Program-made: the position numbers and the translations under genes
Assembly (NCBI GenBank): GCA_905221605.1
Contig: CAJNDS010000413.1
Coordinates: 760,112-824,111, forward strand
Length of the DNA: 64,000 nt
Source: Symbiodinium natans
Lineage: Eukaryota > Sar > Dinophyceae > Suessiales > Symbiodiniaceae
Direction: 5' to 3'
Notes under the pieces: model-generated
What the model saw: the letters and a program-made list of their open reading frames with translations, nothing else
Databases searched by the model: none
Told to the model about the DNA's origin: nothing
Shown here: piece after piece, positions 27,576 through 37,130 of the stretch
Layout of the letters: each line of letters begins with the position of its first letter
How positions within the stretch are numbered: the stretch's first letter is position 1

Positions 27576-27774
27576 TTGTCTAGAGTCCTCGATTATTTTA
27601 GCCGACAAGTAACCTGCAATCCCTAATATCTAGCCGCCCAGGAATTGGGGAGGCTCCTTGATCCCCTAATCAGAGCTGGGGGGAGGGGCCACCCTTGCTG
27701 TGCTGTAGGGTTAGGGTTGAGGTGTGTTGAGGGTTCATAGGGTTTAGGCTTTAGGGTTTTAGAGTTTGGAGTAG

Positions 27775-27951
27775 CTTGTAACCGGCACCCCCATGTTCTC
27801 ATACGTACAGAACTACAACGCACCCTCACAGACTCTACTTGCACACAGGGAGACACTTATTAGGGATGTTTGGTTCTTTTCTTCGCCAGTATGGATGCCT
27901 TTCGGAAAGCATACCCCCAAGAGCAACGCACGCTTCCCTTGGTTTCACTCT
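27775..27951 (+). CDS. Putative exon, about 59 codons
   Basis: GGAGTAG/ then LVTGTPMFSYVQNYNAPSQT..., later DVWFFSSPVWMPFGKHTP, entering CCCTAAA. An in-frame TAA follows at 27958. Confidence 0.55.
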
Positions 27952-28024
27952 AAACCCTAAACCCTCACCCCCAAACCCTAAACCCTAAACCCTAAACCCT
28001 TTCAAAGGGTGGGGGTTTGGGCAG

Positions 28025-28118
28025 AACGGTGAGGTACATGGGCTTCCTGAAGCCTGGTGCAGACCAAAGGGATAACATGAGGTGGTCGCACCCTGAGCAG
28101 ATCTTCGGGAGAATTCCG
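28025..28118 (+). CDS. Putative internal exon, unknown protein
   Basis: GGGCAG/ then TVRYMGFLKPGADQRDNMRW... ending CCG/GTTAGA. Confidence 0.6.
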
Positions 28119-28301
28119 GTTAGAGGGTCAGGGTTTAGGGTTTGGGTTCAGGGTTTAGGGTTTAGGGCTTAGGGCTGAGGGCTTTGGGCTTAGGGTTTAG
28201 GGTTTAGGGTTTAGGGTTTAGGGTTAGGGTCTAGGGTCTAGTCTAGGGTTTAGGGCCAGGGTTTAGGGTCTAGGGTTTAGGGGGTTTCAATCCTTCTCCA
28301 G

Positions 28302-28425
28302 GCTCCAGGGCCAGAAAATTCGATCTCTACGCGAGCCCTGCAACAATTGGCGGTTCGGGGCTTCTGAGGAATCCGCCTGTTACGCCTCAGCAGCATCAGC
28401 ATCACGTTGCAATGTTTGTCTACGG
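28302..28425 (+). CDS. Putative internal exon, unknown protein
   Basis: TTCTCCAG/ then LQGQKIRSLREPCNNWRFGA... ending CTACGG/GTTGTA at a family K element. Confidence 0.55.
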
Positions 28426-28505
28426 GTTGTATAGGGTATATAAGGGGCATATATGGGGTCCCCGTTTAAGGGCCCGTATCAAGGGACCATGTAACTACAC
28501 TAAGA
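28426..28505. mobile_element. Family K element
   Basis: GTTGTATAGGGTATATAAGGGGCATATATGGGG...GGGCCCGTATCAAGGGACCATGTAACTACACT. Confidence 0.55.
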
Positions 28506-28654
28506 GTTTGAACGCCCCAGCAGCATGAGCAGTGTACGATGTAGGCTCGCTGATTGAAAACATGCTCTCTGTTTTGCCTGAGGGGATTTTATCCAAAGGG
28601 CCCATTTCCCCTAAACTACGGGCTAGACCTCAATTTGTATAGGGGTCCTTGATA

Positions 28655-28775
28655 CTAGGAGGGGCCCCCTTGCTGTACTAACTATAGTTAAGGGACTTAT
28701 AACCTAATTTAGGATCCTTATAACCTAGTTTAGGGTCCTTATAACTCTACTTATAGCTACGGGGTCCCCTCCTTG
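28655..28775. mobile_element. Family E element
   Basis: CTAGGAGGGGCCCCCTTGCTGTACTAACTATAG...GGTCCCCTCCTTG. Confidence 0.7.
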
Positions 28776-28785
28776 TGTGAAGCTT

Positions 28786-28864
28786 GCATACAGCATGTCC
28801 TCTAAGAGTCACATCTTGGGGTCGGCGGATCAAAGGGCAGGTCTTCGGACTTCAACCCGAACCA
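28786..28864 (+). CDS. Putative exon between E and C elements
   Basis: Reads SSKSHILGSADQRAGLRTST... up to the family C element. Confidence 0.35.
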
Positions 28865-28953
28865 ATAAGGAGTATGCCTTAAAGTATATGGAGGATCCTT
28901 AAATGTTTTTTTTTTTTACGGCGCATTTCTTCTTCATGTAAGGGGTATAGAGG
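28864..28953. mobile_element. Family C element with poly-T
   Basis: GTATGCCTTAAAGTATATGGAGGATCCTTAA...GGGGTATAGAGGGCTCTCTGGG. Confidence 0.5.
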
Positions 28954-28956
28954 GCT

Positions 28957-29064
28957 CTCTGGGAAGCTATCAAGTATCAGTCTGAAAGCTGGCAGACGGT
29001 TGCTGTTGCCTGCATCCCCTTCAGGTTTCTTGACGAGTACATCGCTGTTGGTGCTTTGCCTGCA
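28957..29064 (+). CDS. Putative internal exon following family C element
   Basis: CTGGGAAG/ (last base pairs of the C element) then IKYQSESWQTVAVACIPFRF... ending GCAG/GTATAG. Confidence 0.6.
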
Positions 29065-29266
29065 GGTATAGGATCCCAATGGACTTGAAAAGTCCGCAGT
29101 TTGCTTAAAGGAGGAAGGGTTTTTGGAAATTAGGACTTGAAGGCTTGAGGATTTAGGACTTTCGGGGGGGGGGGGTTAGACTTGTGGTTGTTGGGGTTTG
29201 GGATTTGGGCTTCCGGTACGACTCAGGATTTAAGATTCATGTTGTGCCGTGCTCCTATTCTCTCAG

Positions 29267-29397
29267 CTGTTGTGCTGACGGAAAAAGGGAGTTCGAAGCG
29301 GACCAATAATCACACCTTAACGAGCAAAAGGTTCACACGCCCACGAATTGCTTTCGCTCGCCAAGGCGCTGCTTTCGTTTGGAAGTTTGTTTTGCAG
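29267..29397 (+). CDS. Putative internal exon, basic
   Basis: TTCTCTCAG/ then VVLTEKGSSKRTNNHTLTSK..., later QGAAFVWKFVLQ, then GTTGTC. Confidence 0.55.
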
Positions 29398-29540
29398 GTT
29401 GTCACCCACGAAAAGTCGCTTAAACCCTAAACCCTAGCCCTAAACCCGAAACCCTAGCCCTAAACCCTAAACCCTAAACCCTAAACCCTGATTAAGGAGG
29501 TTACTCTCGGCGAAGCTAGCTACTAAGAGCGAGGCCACAG

Positions 29541-29604
29541 CTTCTGGGAAGCTGGCATGGAGAGCAACGAGGTTGTCAAGAAGCTCAAGGGAGAGGCACG
29601 CACC
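29541..29604 (+). CDS. Putative internal exon, helical
   Basis: GGCCACAG/ then FWEAGMESNEVVKKLKGEAR..., ending CACCG/GTTTTTGGG at a TTTTTGGG/TTTAGGG array. Confidence 0.6.
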
Positions 29605-29688
29605 GGTTTTTGGGTTTTTGGGTTTTTGGGTTTTTGGGTTTAGGGTTTAGGGTTTAGGGTTTAGGGTTTAGGGTTTAGGGTTGGGGGG

Positions 29689-29812
29689 CTATATGAAACA
29701 GGGTGTGTATTCCTGTTCTTGGTGAGTGTATACAAGGTTCCTTTCTTTAATATTGGTGAGGTATATACCGGGTGTCCTTTTGGGGGTACAAGAAATATAT
29801 ACCCTACTTCAT
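29689..29812. mobile_element. Family N element, intact
   Basis: TATATGAAACAGGGTGTG...TATACCCTACTTCATA, directly abutting a family E element. Confidence 0.7.
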
Positions 29813-29935
29813 ACAAGGAGAGGCCCCTCTAGTTATAAGTAGAGTTCTAAGGACCCTAAATTTGGATATAAGGATCCTAAATTAGGTTATAAGTCCCTTT
29901 GCTCTCGTTAGTATAGTAAGGGGGGCCCCTCCTTG
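29813..29935. mobile_element. Family E element flanked by TA
   Basis: TA/CAAGGAGAGGCCCCTCTAG...GGGCCCCTCCTTG/TA. Confidence 0.75.
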
Positions 29936-29975
29936 TATGTCAGAAGCCTTAAGAGGAGCTTGCGAGCTTGCACAG

Positions 29976-30080
29976 GGGTGGAGTACAGCGATGCCTCAGC
30001 CAATCAGCCAGCTGCATCGATTGACTTGCTGGCTTTCGGGCCGACATTTGGCTCAATGCATGCCAGGCTTCGCAACATGG
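29976..30080 (+). CDS. Putative internal exon, unknown protein
   Basis: TTGCACAG/ then VEYSDASANQPAASIDLLAF..., ending ACATGG/GTTTAGGG. Confidence 0.6.
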
Positions 30081-30111
30081 GTTTAGGGTTTAGTGTTTAG
30101 GGTTTAGGGTA

Positions 30112-30219
30112 CAGGACGGGCCCCCTACTATAGTTAAGGGATTTAACCTAATTAGGATCCTTATCATCTATTTTTGGGTCCTTATAACTCTACTTGTAAT
30201 TAGGGGGGGCCCCTCCTTG
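30112..30219. mobile_element. Family E element flanked by TA
   Basis: TA/CAGGACGGGCCCCC...GGGCCCCTCCTTG/TA. Confidence 0.7.
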
Positions 30220-30265
30220 TATGTGTTTAGAGGGAACCAGGGTACGAAAGAGCCCTCGGGCACAG

Positions 30266-30354
30266 TAGATGTACACCATCACGCTGAGCTGCTTTTCCAA
30301 GACACGTCGCCCGAACCTCAGCACCCCACGCCAAACTGCGCTAGCTGCAACTGA
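30266..30354 (+). CDS. Putative exon ending in TGA
   Basis: GGGCACAG/ then DVHHHAELLFQDTSPEPQHP... to TGA. Confidence 0.45.
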
Positions 30355-30383
30355 ACCAAGCAAGCAGTCAAACTAAAGAGTAG

Positions 30384-30467
30384 GAAGCCAGTCGATGCTT
30401 TCCTGCCGCGGCCTTTCATGCCTGTCACAAAGACTTTCACAATTGCGAGAGCCCGCAGACCTCCAGG
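30384..30467 (+). CDS. Putative internal exon, basic/Pro-rich
   Basis: AGAGTAG/ then KPVDAFLPRPFMPVTKTFTI... ending CCAGG/GTATGG. Confidence 0.5.
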
Positions 30468-30687
30468 GTATGGGGAGATAGGGTTTAGGGTTTAGGGGAT
30501 AGAACAGTCTTTACGGTAGGTTACGGCTTGGTGTTGTGGCTTGCGCAGCAGTTGGTGCTTTTAGGTTCACACTGTGTGCGTGTTTGCGCACATCCTCCAT
30601 GGAATACTTGGGCCCCAAGTTGGAGTTGCCGATCTAATCCCTTTAGGCTCATGTACCCGAAACCCTGAACCCTACAAACTTCACCTT

Positions 30688-30786
30688 TTGGGAGTTTACG
30701 AAAATACGGGACCCCATATGGACCCCAAATAGTAGGACTCCCTTAAACAAGGACCCCAAGAAGGTATCCCTAATTCGGAAACCCTA
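30688..30786. mobile_element. Family F element, inverted
   Basis: TTTGGGAGTTTACGAAAATACGGGACC...AGAAGGTATCCCTAATTCGGAAACCC. Confidence 0.6.
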
Positions 30787-30897
30787 AACCCGAAACCCTA
30801 AACCCTAAAACCTAAAACCCTAACCCTAAACCCCGAACCCTAAACCCTAAACCCTAAACCCCGTGGGTCCTTTAGGTTCATTCCGACCTCCCTGCAG

Positions 30898-30991
30898 CTG
30901 AGGCTCAACAGATGGAGCGCGACATTCGACGCCAGTTTCCCACCTCTAGGCCGAAAGACATGCCCTCGAGTATGCTGGTACTGAAGAATGG
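30898..30991 (+). CDS. Putative internal exon, unknown protein
   Basis: CCTGCAG/ then AEAQQMERDIRRQFPTSRPK..., ending AATG/GTTTAGGG. Strongly protein-like charge pattern. Confidence 0.6.
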
Positions 30992-31144
30992 GTTTAGGGT
31001 ACTAGGGTCTAGGGTTTAGGTTTTAGGGTTTAGGGTTTAGGGTGTAAGGTTATGAGCCGAGATGTGTCGTGAAGCCCAAACCCTGAAACTCCCGGTTTAG
31101 GGTTTGGGGTTGCAGGTTTTTCGGCTACTATTTCAAGGGATGAA

Positions 31145-31215
31145 GACTCGTACCCTTAAGGTTGTACCCCTAAAGGGTCTCCAAAGTCCAAGGGTACAAC
31201 CTTAAGGGTCCAAAG
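31145..31215. mobile_element. Family O element
   Basis: ACTCGTACCCTTAAGGTTGTACCCCTAAAGG with the inverse AAGGGTACAACCTTAAGGG. Confidence 0.55.
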
Positions 31216-31227
31216 TAGAACCCCCAG

Positions 31228-31337
31228 ACGGTTGTCTATTGGTTTTGTGGCTTTGGGTTACAGGGCCCATGCGGGTTTTGGGCTGCCAGGGTCGTTTCAT
31301 GGGCCCTGGGTGTGGTTCCTAACCTCCTTTATCAAGG
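31228..31337 (+). CDS. Putative internal exon with membrane segments
   Basis: CCCCCAG/ then TVVYWFCGFGLQGPCGFWAA..., later SWALGVVPNLLYQ, ending CAAG/GGTTTAGGG. Confidence 0.5.
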
Positions 31338-31386
31338 GTTTAGGGTTTAGGGTTTAGGGTTTAGGGTTTAGGGTTCTGATGTGAGG

Positions 31387-31470
31387 GCCATTTAATTTGT
31401 AGAGGGCATATACCGGGTATACAAGAGGCGCCCCTTGGTCCAGACCAAGGGACCATGCAACTACCCTTAG
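31387..31470. mobile_element. Family K element, worn
   Basis: GAGGGCATATACCGGGTATACAAG...AGGGACCATGCAACTACCCTTAG. Confidence 0.4.
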
Positions 31471-31498
31471 AGTGACCGACCCCTGTGCTTGCAATCCT

Positions 31499-31641
31499 GG
31501 GTTCCCCTACCACCCCCCTCTATACTACCTCCCCTAGGTTCCCTCCTTAACTAAGGTGATTTAGGGATAATTATGCCTAATTGTGGTTACTAAAGAGGGG
31601 AACCTAGAGGAGGTGGAGTAGAGGGGGGTAGTAGGGAACCC
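31499..31641. mobile_element. Family H element, long inverted repeat
   Basis: Arms of about 45 bp: GGGTTCCCCTACCACCCCCCTCTATACTACC and its inverse, ending GGGGGGTAGTAGGGAACCC. Relative at 36478. Confidence 0.75.
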
Positions 31642-31654
31642 TCAGTGTAAGCAG

Positions 31655-31720
31655 GCCGGCTGGTCGAGGCAGGATCCTGGCGCAATGTTGCTGTCCGGCA
31701 GAAAGCGTTCCAAGGAACAG
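31655..31720 (+). CDS. Putative internal exon, phase 0-0, consensus donor
   Basis: AAGCAG/ then 22 codons AGWSRQDPGAMLLSGRKRSK..., then GTGAGC. Confidence 0.6.
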
Positions 31721-31739
31721 GTGAGCACCTGTACTAGTA

Positions 31740-31846
31740 CCCAAAGGGCCCAAGGTGCCCTAATTTTGAGGAATAGGCCTTTAAATCATATGAAGATTCC
31801 CTATAATGTGGAGGTCTATTCCTGAACTAAGGGGTGTTGCCCCCAG
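31740..31846. mobile_element. Family C-like element
   Basis: CCCTAATTTTGAGGAATAGGCCTTTAAATCATATGAAGATTCCC...GTCTATTCCTGAACTAAGGGG. Confidence 0.4.
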
Positions 31847-32407
31847 TTGTAGTCCCTGTTTCTTCTTCATTGTTACTTTTTCTTGTTTGGGGGGGGGGGG
31901 GGGGGCGCTTCATAATTGGACAACAGCTGAGCTACAATTTGGGGTCTAGGTACCTGGTGCAACGAGTAATTAAGATTGCAAGTGGTTGTCCACCAAGAAT
32001 ATGTGCGTTTGTGCATGTGTGTGTGGCCACATTGTCGATTACGTTGCCTGCAACTGCTGTAAACTCTAAACCATAAACCCCAAACCCTAACCCTAAGCAG
32101 CAAATAGGCGCCTGCTTTTGACCAGAATGCTGCATGAGGGGGACAACCTCGAACTAAATTCCCTTAGTAAGGGCCCTTAAATGGGGACCGCCATTTTATT
32201 CCTTGTATACCGTGCAAGACCCAAAGGCCCCACACTGTAGAACCCTTCAAAGAAGGTAAGGGACCATATTCAGGGCCCATGACACTGCCCTTCGACTTAA
32301 GCCTTATAAACCCCAGCCCTTAAAACCCCCTAAACCCTAAAAACCCCTCAGCCCGCCTTGCAACAAATCCTAAACCCCAAAAACCCTAAACCCTCTAAGC
32401 CCTTGCC

Positions 32408-32468
32408 AAGGCTGCGCAGCTTCAAGGACCCATGCTCAGCGTTGGATCGACTTACGTACTGGTTCCTA
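32408..32468 (+). CDS. Putative exon interrupted by family E element
   Basis: GCCAAG/ then LRSFKDPCSALDRLTYWFLV, running straight into the family E element. Confidence 0.45.
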
Positions 32469-32470
32469 GT

Positions 32471-32590
32471 AGGAGGGGCCCCCCTAGTTATAAGTAGAGT
32501 TCTAAGGACCCTAAAGTTGGTTTTAGGGATCCTAAATTAGGTTATAAGTCCCTTAACCATAGTTACTATAGTAAGGGGGGCCCTTCCTTG
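32471..32590. mobile_element. Family E element
   Basis: GGAGGGGCCCCCCTAG...AAGGGGGGCCCTTCCTTG. Confidence 0.7.
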
Positions 32591-32655
32591 TAGTATAGGG
32601 AATGACGGAATCTAGGTGCCCCCTATACAGGGTTTAGGATTTACGGTTTAGGGAT

Positions 32656-32763
32656 TAGGGTTTCCGAAATTAGGGGGTGCCTTCTTGGGGTCCTTACTTA
32701 GTATGAGGGAATCTCATCATTTGGGGGACTATACTTCGGGTCCCTCATTTTCGTAATCCCCCA
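32656..32763. mobile_element. Family F element
   Basis: GGGTTTCCGAAATTAGGGGGTGCC...GGTCCCTCATTTTCGTAATCCCC. Confidence 0.65.
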
Positions 32764-32959
32764 CATAGATATTATACACCCTGTGAAGGGATGACATATG
32801 AGGATATGGGGTACCTAAATCCTTGATTCCCTACCTAGGTCTGTTCTTGTTGGGGCGACTAGGGTGCTAGGACTTTAGGGTGTATGGTTTTGGGGGAACC
32901 CTAAACCCTAAACCCTAAACCCTAGAGGGGTTTGGTTTTTTTGCCTTAGGGGTGAAGCC

Positions 32960-33110
32960 GTGGACCCCGATTCCGTGCGCAGATGCGGCTTAGCAGGATT
33001 AGCCCCAGGATTCGACGCCTCCTGTTGCCACAGTCCAAGAATGAGCCGTCTCATCCCTCATAGGGCTTCGAGGCTAGTGGGTCTGACAGGGTATCCCAAG
33101 AGTGGCCTAG
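32960..33110 (+). CDS. Putative exon, unknown protein
   Basis: Reads VDPDSVRRCGLAGLAPGFDA..., open to 33166. Confidence 0.45.
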
Positions 33111-33220
33111 GAACCAAAAAGGGGCTCACTAAAGAAACCTTAGCCCTAGAAAAGGGGAGCCCCTAAAGAAGCCTGAACTGTGATCCTGCAAGCCCCAACA
33201 CACTAAACCCTATCAGCCCC

Positions 33221-33248
33221 CCCCACAAAAAAAAAAAAAAAAAACTAA

Positions 33249-33288
<40 letters not shown>
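33221..33288. repeat. Poly-A and (AAT)n tract
   Basis: CCCCCC, 17 A, then (TAA/AAT)n. Confidence 0.95.
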
Positions 33289-33427
33289 TAAGCCCCAAAC
33301 ACGGCCCAAGAACGCCATCACTCAAAGCCTAAACCCTGCCCCCGAAACCCTAAACGCAAAACTCCTAAGCCCTAAACCCGAACTCTAAACCCTAAGCACT
33401 CAACCCTTAGCCTTAACCCCTAATCCT

Positions 33428-33548
33428 AGGTAGGATGAGGGGGACCCTTAAAAGGGAACCCTTCTGAACCCTCTTCTGGCTCTCTTAAACAGGGACCTGA
33501 TTCAGAGGGTCTATATCCCCAAGGTTCCCCCTCATCCTATCCTCTACC
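33428..33548. mobile_element. Element S, inverted ends
   Basis: GGTAGGATGAGGGGGACC and GGTTCCCCCTCATCCTATCC arms enclose about 80 bp. Confidence 0.6.
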
Positions 33549-33562
33549 TAAGCCCTAAATCC

Positions 33563-33650
33563 GATTCTGGCCAAGGCCATGGGCCTCTTCGTGTTCTTTC
33601 TGTGTGTCGCCGGGGCCTCGTTTGGGCCCGCAGGCCTTTTCCATGCGGGG
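33563..33650 (+). CDS. Putative internal exon with membrane helix, ends phase 0
   Basis: Reads ILAKAMGLFVFFLCVAGASF..., ending GCGGGG/GTTTAGGG on a codon boundary, so it joins the exon at 34072 in frame. The hydrophobic run resembles a signal or membrane segment. Confidence 0.6.
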
Positions 33651-34071
33651 GTTTAGGGTTTAGGGTTTAGGGTTCATATTGAAGGTTCCTACAGGAAGGA
33701 TTCCAGCATTCTGGCGTATAGTATGGAGCCCTTTCTTTTTCGGAAATTCCGGTTTCTGAACTTACATAAACCTTTCTGACCTCTTCACCACAAATGGCCT
33801 CATATATGCCCAAACCCTGAACCCTGAACCCTGAACCCTGAACCCTAAACCCTAAACCCTAAACCCTAAACCCTAAACCCTAAACCCTAAAGCCCAGCCT
33901 TGGCCCTAGAACCCCGAACCCTAAAATCCTAAATAACCTCGTCAATCCCAAGCCGCAAGCCCACTTCCCAAAGAGGCAAGGGTTTAGGGTTTAGGGTTTA
34001 GGGTTTAGGGTTTAGGGTTTAGGGTTTACGGTTCAGGGTTCAGGGTTTAGGGTTTAGGGTTTAGGGTTTAG
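33651..34071. other. Putative telomeric-repeat intron
   Basis: Begins GTTTAGGG, contains CCCTAAA and TTTAGGG arrays (notably 33825-33892 and 33978-34071) and ends TTTAG. Confidence 0.5.
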
Positions 34072-34149
34072 GCTTCTGTGAAGGCCATCTACACACTCAT
34101 CATGTTCTTCAGCGGCCCTTGGCAGATGCCCTTGGAGAGCCAGGATGGG
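34072..34149 (+). CDS. Putative internal exon, phase 0-0, membrane-like
   Basis: TTTAG/ then 26 codons ASVKAIYTLIMFFSGPWQMP..., then GTTCGG. The acceptor is a TTTAGGG unit itself. Confidence 0.6.
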
Positions 34150-34595
34150 GTTCGGGCAGTTGTTGGGGGGGTATTGGGATTTAGGGTTTGGGGTTTAGGG
34201 TTTAGGGTTTAGGGTTTAGGGTTTAGGGTTTGGGGTTTAGGGTTTAGGGTTTAGGGTTAAATTAGGGTTTAGGGTTTAGGGTGTTGGGGTTTAGGTTTGC
34301 TAGCCAGGTAGACCCTTTGGGATATGTTGTGTTTTCCCTCGTTGGGTTGAAGAGGACCACACTTAGGGTTAAGGGTTTGGGGTTGTGTCTTTTTCGCTGG
34401 CGGGGCGTTGGGGGGAGGGGGGTGACAGCCACTGAGGGTGCTGTGCGAGAGTTGGCTTTTCACAGGGGACCATCGTAGCCCCAGTACTCGGACTTTCCTG
34501 CAGTGAGCTCCTAAATCCGAAGCCCTAAAACCGCTAAACCCGAAACCCTAAACCCATACCCTCGCCCCCAAAACCCTAAAACCCACACCTTGCTT

Positions 34596-34659
34596 GCGCG
34601 CACCCGGAGGAAGACACCGGGCCCGTGGAGAGGCAGAAGCGTCCAGCGTTAGTTTGAAG
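34596..34659 (+). CDS. Putative exon, ends phase 0
   Basis: Reads GGRHRARGEAEASSVSLK and ends AAG/GTTTAGGG. Its end resembles part of the next exon. Confidence 0.45.
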
Positions 34660-34700
34660 GTTTAGGGTTTAGGGTTTAGGGTTTAGGGTTTAGGGTTTAG

Positions 34701-34823
34701 GGCTTGGAGGCCAAAAAGAAGAGGGCCTCCAGCGTTGGCTTCAAGACTCAGCAGCGCCTGTTGTTCTGCGAGGCATGCAGCAGGTTCGAAAGCCAGCAAA
34801 CGCGCAGTGGATGTACTAGAATC
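34701..34823 (+). CDS. Putative exon, Lys-rich then C-x2-C
   Basis: TTTAG/ then GLEAKKKRASSVGFKTQQRL..., later CEACSRFESQQ. Phase 0 matches the exon at 34596. ASSVGFK echoes ASSVSLK across the repeat. Confidence 0.55.
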
Positions 34824-34851
34824 GCGAGATAAGACTCACGTAAAGTGACGG

Positions 34852-34950
34852 GTTGTGCCAAGAGCTACTCAAGTATCCCCAAGGCCGCCATCTCAGCTTC
34901 CGAAAGGAACTTGCAGTAGAGGTTGGACATGATGCTAAGAATGCTAGGCG
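34852..34950 (+). CDS. Putative exon up to family C element
   Basis: Reads CQELLKYPQGRHLSFRKELA..., open to the element at 34956. A minus frame is also open. Confidence 0.45.
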
Positions 34951-34955
34951 AGACC

Positions 34956-35050
34956 CAGAGAGCCCAATACTCCTTAACTAAGGAATATACCTTAATAATA
35001 AAGCGATCCTTAAGATGATTGAAGGAATATTCCTTAATCAATTGGGGAGT
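34956..35050. mobile_element. Family C element
   Basis: AGAGAGCCCAATACTCCTTAACTAAGGAATATACCTTAA...GGAATATTCCTTAATCAATTGGGG. Confidence 0.65.
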
Positions 35051-35147
35051 GGCGTATAGCGACAAACCCTGCCATGTCCCTAAACCCTAAACCCTAAACC
35101 CTAAACCCTAAACCCTAAACCCTAAACCCTAAACCCACCGATTCCAG

Positions 35148-35207
35148 GCACTACACAGGTGCCCTGCGCGCCGCAAGCGTGGTCAACGAGGCGGTCCGTG
35201 GCTTCCT
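35148..35207 (+). CDS. Putative internal exon, consensus donor
   Basis: GATTCCAG/ then HYTGALRAASVVNEAVRGF, then GTAAGT. It sits between CCCTAAA and TTTAGGG arrays. Confidence 0.65.
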
Positions 35208-35276
35208 GTAAGTCGACCCGGTTTAGGGTTTAGGGTTTAGGGTTTAGGGTTTAGGACATATGGTTTTGAGTTCAGG

Positions 35277-35390
35277 GTAGCTATGCACTCGAGGATGCTA
35301 CAGGAACGAGGCTCCAGTGTGCGAATTGCCTCATCCTCCCAGGAAGCCGTTCGGCTTGCCAGGTTCAGGGCTTTTTCTTTCTTGCAAACC
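35277..35390 (+). CDS. Putative exon, unknown protein
   Basis: GTTCAG/ then VAMHSRMLQERGSSVRIASS..., later EAVRLARFRAFSFL. A donor may lie at GCCAG/GTTCAG. Confidence 0.55.
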
Positions 35391-35400
35391 CTAAACCCTG

Positions 35401-35490
35401 CCCAAAGGCTCCAATGTAGTTCATGTTTGGGTTAGTTATAGGGGATTCTAGTACACTACCCCAAGAAGGTACTACACAGGAGCCTTTGGG
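35401..35490. mobile_element. Family L element
   Basis: CCCAAAGGCTCCAATGTAGTTC and inverse ...GTACTACACAGGAGCCTTTGGG. Relative at 45457. Confidence 0.75.
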
Positions 35491-35525
35491 TAGGCCCTAA
35501 GCCCTAGACCACCCGAACAAGCACG

Positions 35526-35600
35526 CATGCCGTCATCTTCCCCCAACGACTCAGGCAGACAGGATGCAGATGGAAGGGCCAAGTCCACAGAACTACCCGA
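35526..35600 (+). CDS. Putative exon up to family C element
   Basis: Reads ARMPSSSPNDSGRQDADGRA... and meets the element at GAAGAGCCC. Ser/Asp-rich. Confidence 0.45.
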
Positions 35601-35716
35601 AGAGCCCACTACCCCTTAATCGAAATTAAGGAAATTTCCTTAAATCATATGACGGATCCTTTTGTAATTGAAGGTAAATTTCCTATGCTAAGGTTTCTTT
35701 TACTTTTGCTCTCTGG
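35601..35716. mobile_element. Family C element
   Basis: AGAGCCCACTACCCCTTAATCG...GGATCC...TTTGCTCTCTGGG. Confidence 0.6.
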
Positions 35717-35863
35717 GTACAACTGCACTGTCTTCTTTTGCTCCACTTCACGGGTGTAAGAGGATCGTACCAGGCTGTTTGTTTCGCATGGTGGGGTAAC
35801 CTTGTAGAAAGAAAGGACAGATCTACCCAAGAGTTAATGTACAACTCCCTTGTTCAAGGGTGA
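35717..35863 (+). CDS. Putative exon, 48 codons to TGA
   Basis: Starts at the right edge of the family C element. Reads VQLHCLLLLHFTGVRGSYQA..., later NLVERKDRSTQELMYNSL. The frame crosses no repeat. Confidence 0.5.
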   Translation, partial: VQLHCLLLLHFTGVRGSYQAVCFAWWGNLVERKDRSTQELMYNSLVQG

Positions 35864-36323
35864 ATAGGTTACTCTGCGGTTCTGCCTCGGAGGCACCAGC
35901 CCCCCCCCCCTATAGGAGGGTCTTTGGAACCTTGAGGTACACCCAGATTTCTGCACCCTGAACCCTAAAGCCCAAGCCTTCAACCCTAAACCCTCAACCC
36001 CGAACTCAACCCGACACCCGAGCCCTGAACCCTGAAAGCTAAACCCTGAACCCTCAAGCCTAAGCCCAAATTGAACTCTCAACCTCGCACCCCAAAAACC
36101 CAAGCTTAGAGTCCTCAACCCCGAACCCTGAACCCCAAAACCTCCACCCTGAACCTCAAGCCCCCAAACCCTCAACCCGCGGGTCAAGGCCAACGCCTCA
36201 TCCCTGAACCCCAAACCCTGAGCCCTCAACTCTAAACCCTCAACCCTGAAGCCTCAAACCCTAAACCCTAAACCCTAAACCCTAAACCCGAAACCCCCAG
36301 AGTGGCAAACCTGAATCTTTCAG

Positions 36324-36398
36324 GTGGCCCCCACCTCGCAAGACCTTACCGATGAGGAGGAGCAGTGGCAAGGGGGGAGCTTGGGCCGCAGGACTTAG
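36324..36398 (+). CDS. Putative exon, acidic, ends in TAG
   Basis: TTTCAG/ then VAPTSQDLTDEEEQWQGGSL... to TAG. Confidence 0.5.
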   Translation: MAPTSQDLTDEEEQWQGGSLGRRT

Positions 36399-36477
36399 AA
36401 GTTCAGGGTTTTGGGTTCAGGGTTTATGGTTTAGGGTTTAGGGCAAGGTTTAGGGGTTTGGGTTTAGGAGTTATCAA

Positions 36478-36616
36478 GGGTTCCCCTACTACCCCTCTAT
36501 ACTACCCCCCCTCCCCCCTAATTAAGGCTATTTAGGGCTAATTAAGCTTAGTTAAGGGTATTTAAGGGGGGAGCCTAGGGGGGGGGGGAGTATAGAGGGG
36601 GGTAGTAGGGGAACCC
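36478..36616. mobile_element. Family H element, long inverted repeat
   Basis: GGGTTCCCCTACTACCCCTCTATACTACC and inverse ...AGTATAGAGGGGGGTAGTAGGGGAACCC. Confidence 0.8.
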
Positions 36617-36804
36617 ATAAAGTTAGGGGTTTAGGATGTAGGTGTGTAGCTCGATTCAGAACACATGGTATCCCAAGACCTCATCTTCACGCATGGTCCC
36701 TATACCACCTGCATCTGACTACCCATACCAAATCCCAACCTCTAAAAGCCTATGCAAGCCCTAGTGCCGAGAATCCTGAGCTCCAGACCTACGAAAGCCT
36801 ATAT

Positions 36805-36918
36805 CTAGGATGCCCAGTAGCACCCTTATCCCTTTTCTTGGGGGGTTAGGTTCCCTCATAAAACCCCTTGAAGCAAAAAGAGGCACCTTTTCAAATCCTA
36901 GCTTACTAGGCAACCTAG
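36805..36918. mobile_element. Family D element with ATAT duplication
   Basis: ATAT/CTAGGATGCCCAGTAGCACCC...TTACTAGGCAACCTAG/ATAT. Confidence 0.75.
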
Positions 36919-37130
36919 ATATCATCAACCTTTCAAAAGGGTACCCTAAAAGTTGGGGGGGGAGGGGGGTGGGGGGAGAGGCGTAGGTCAGCCCCTCCAC
37001 CCTGAGCCCTAAAAACCCGAACTTTGCCCAACAAAAACAAAAAACTCAAACCTAAAGCCCAAACCCTAAACCCTAAACACCCCCAGAGGAGGCATCGACC
37101 ACAGGAATTGTGCCGGGGAGCCCATGGGCT

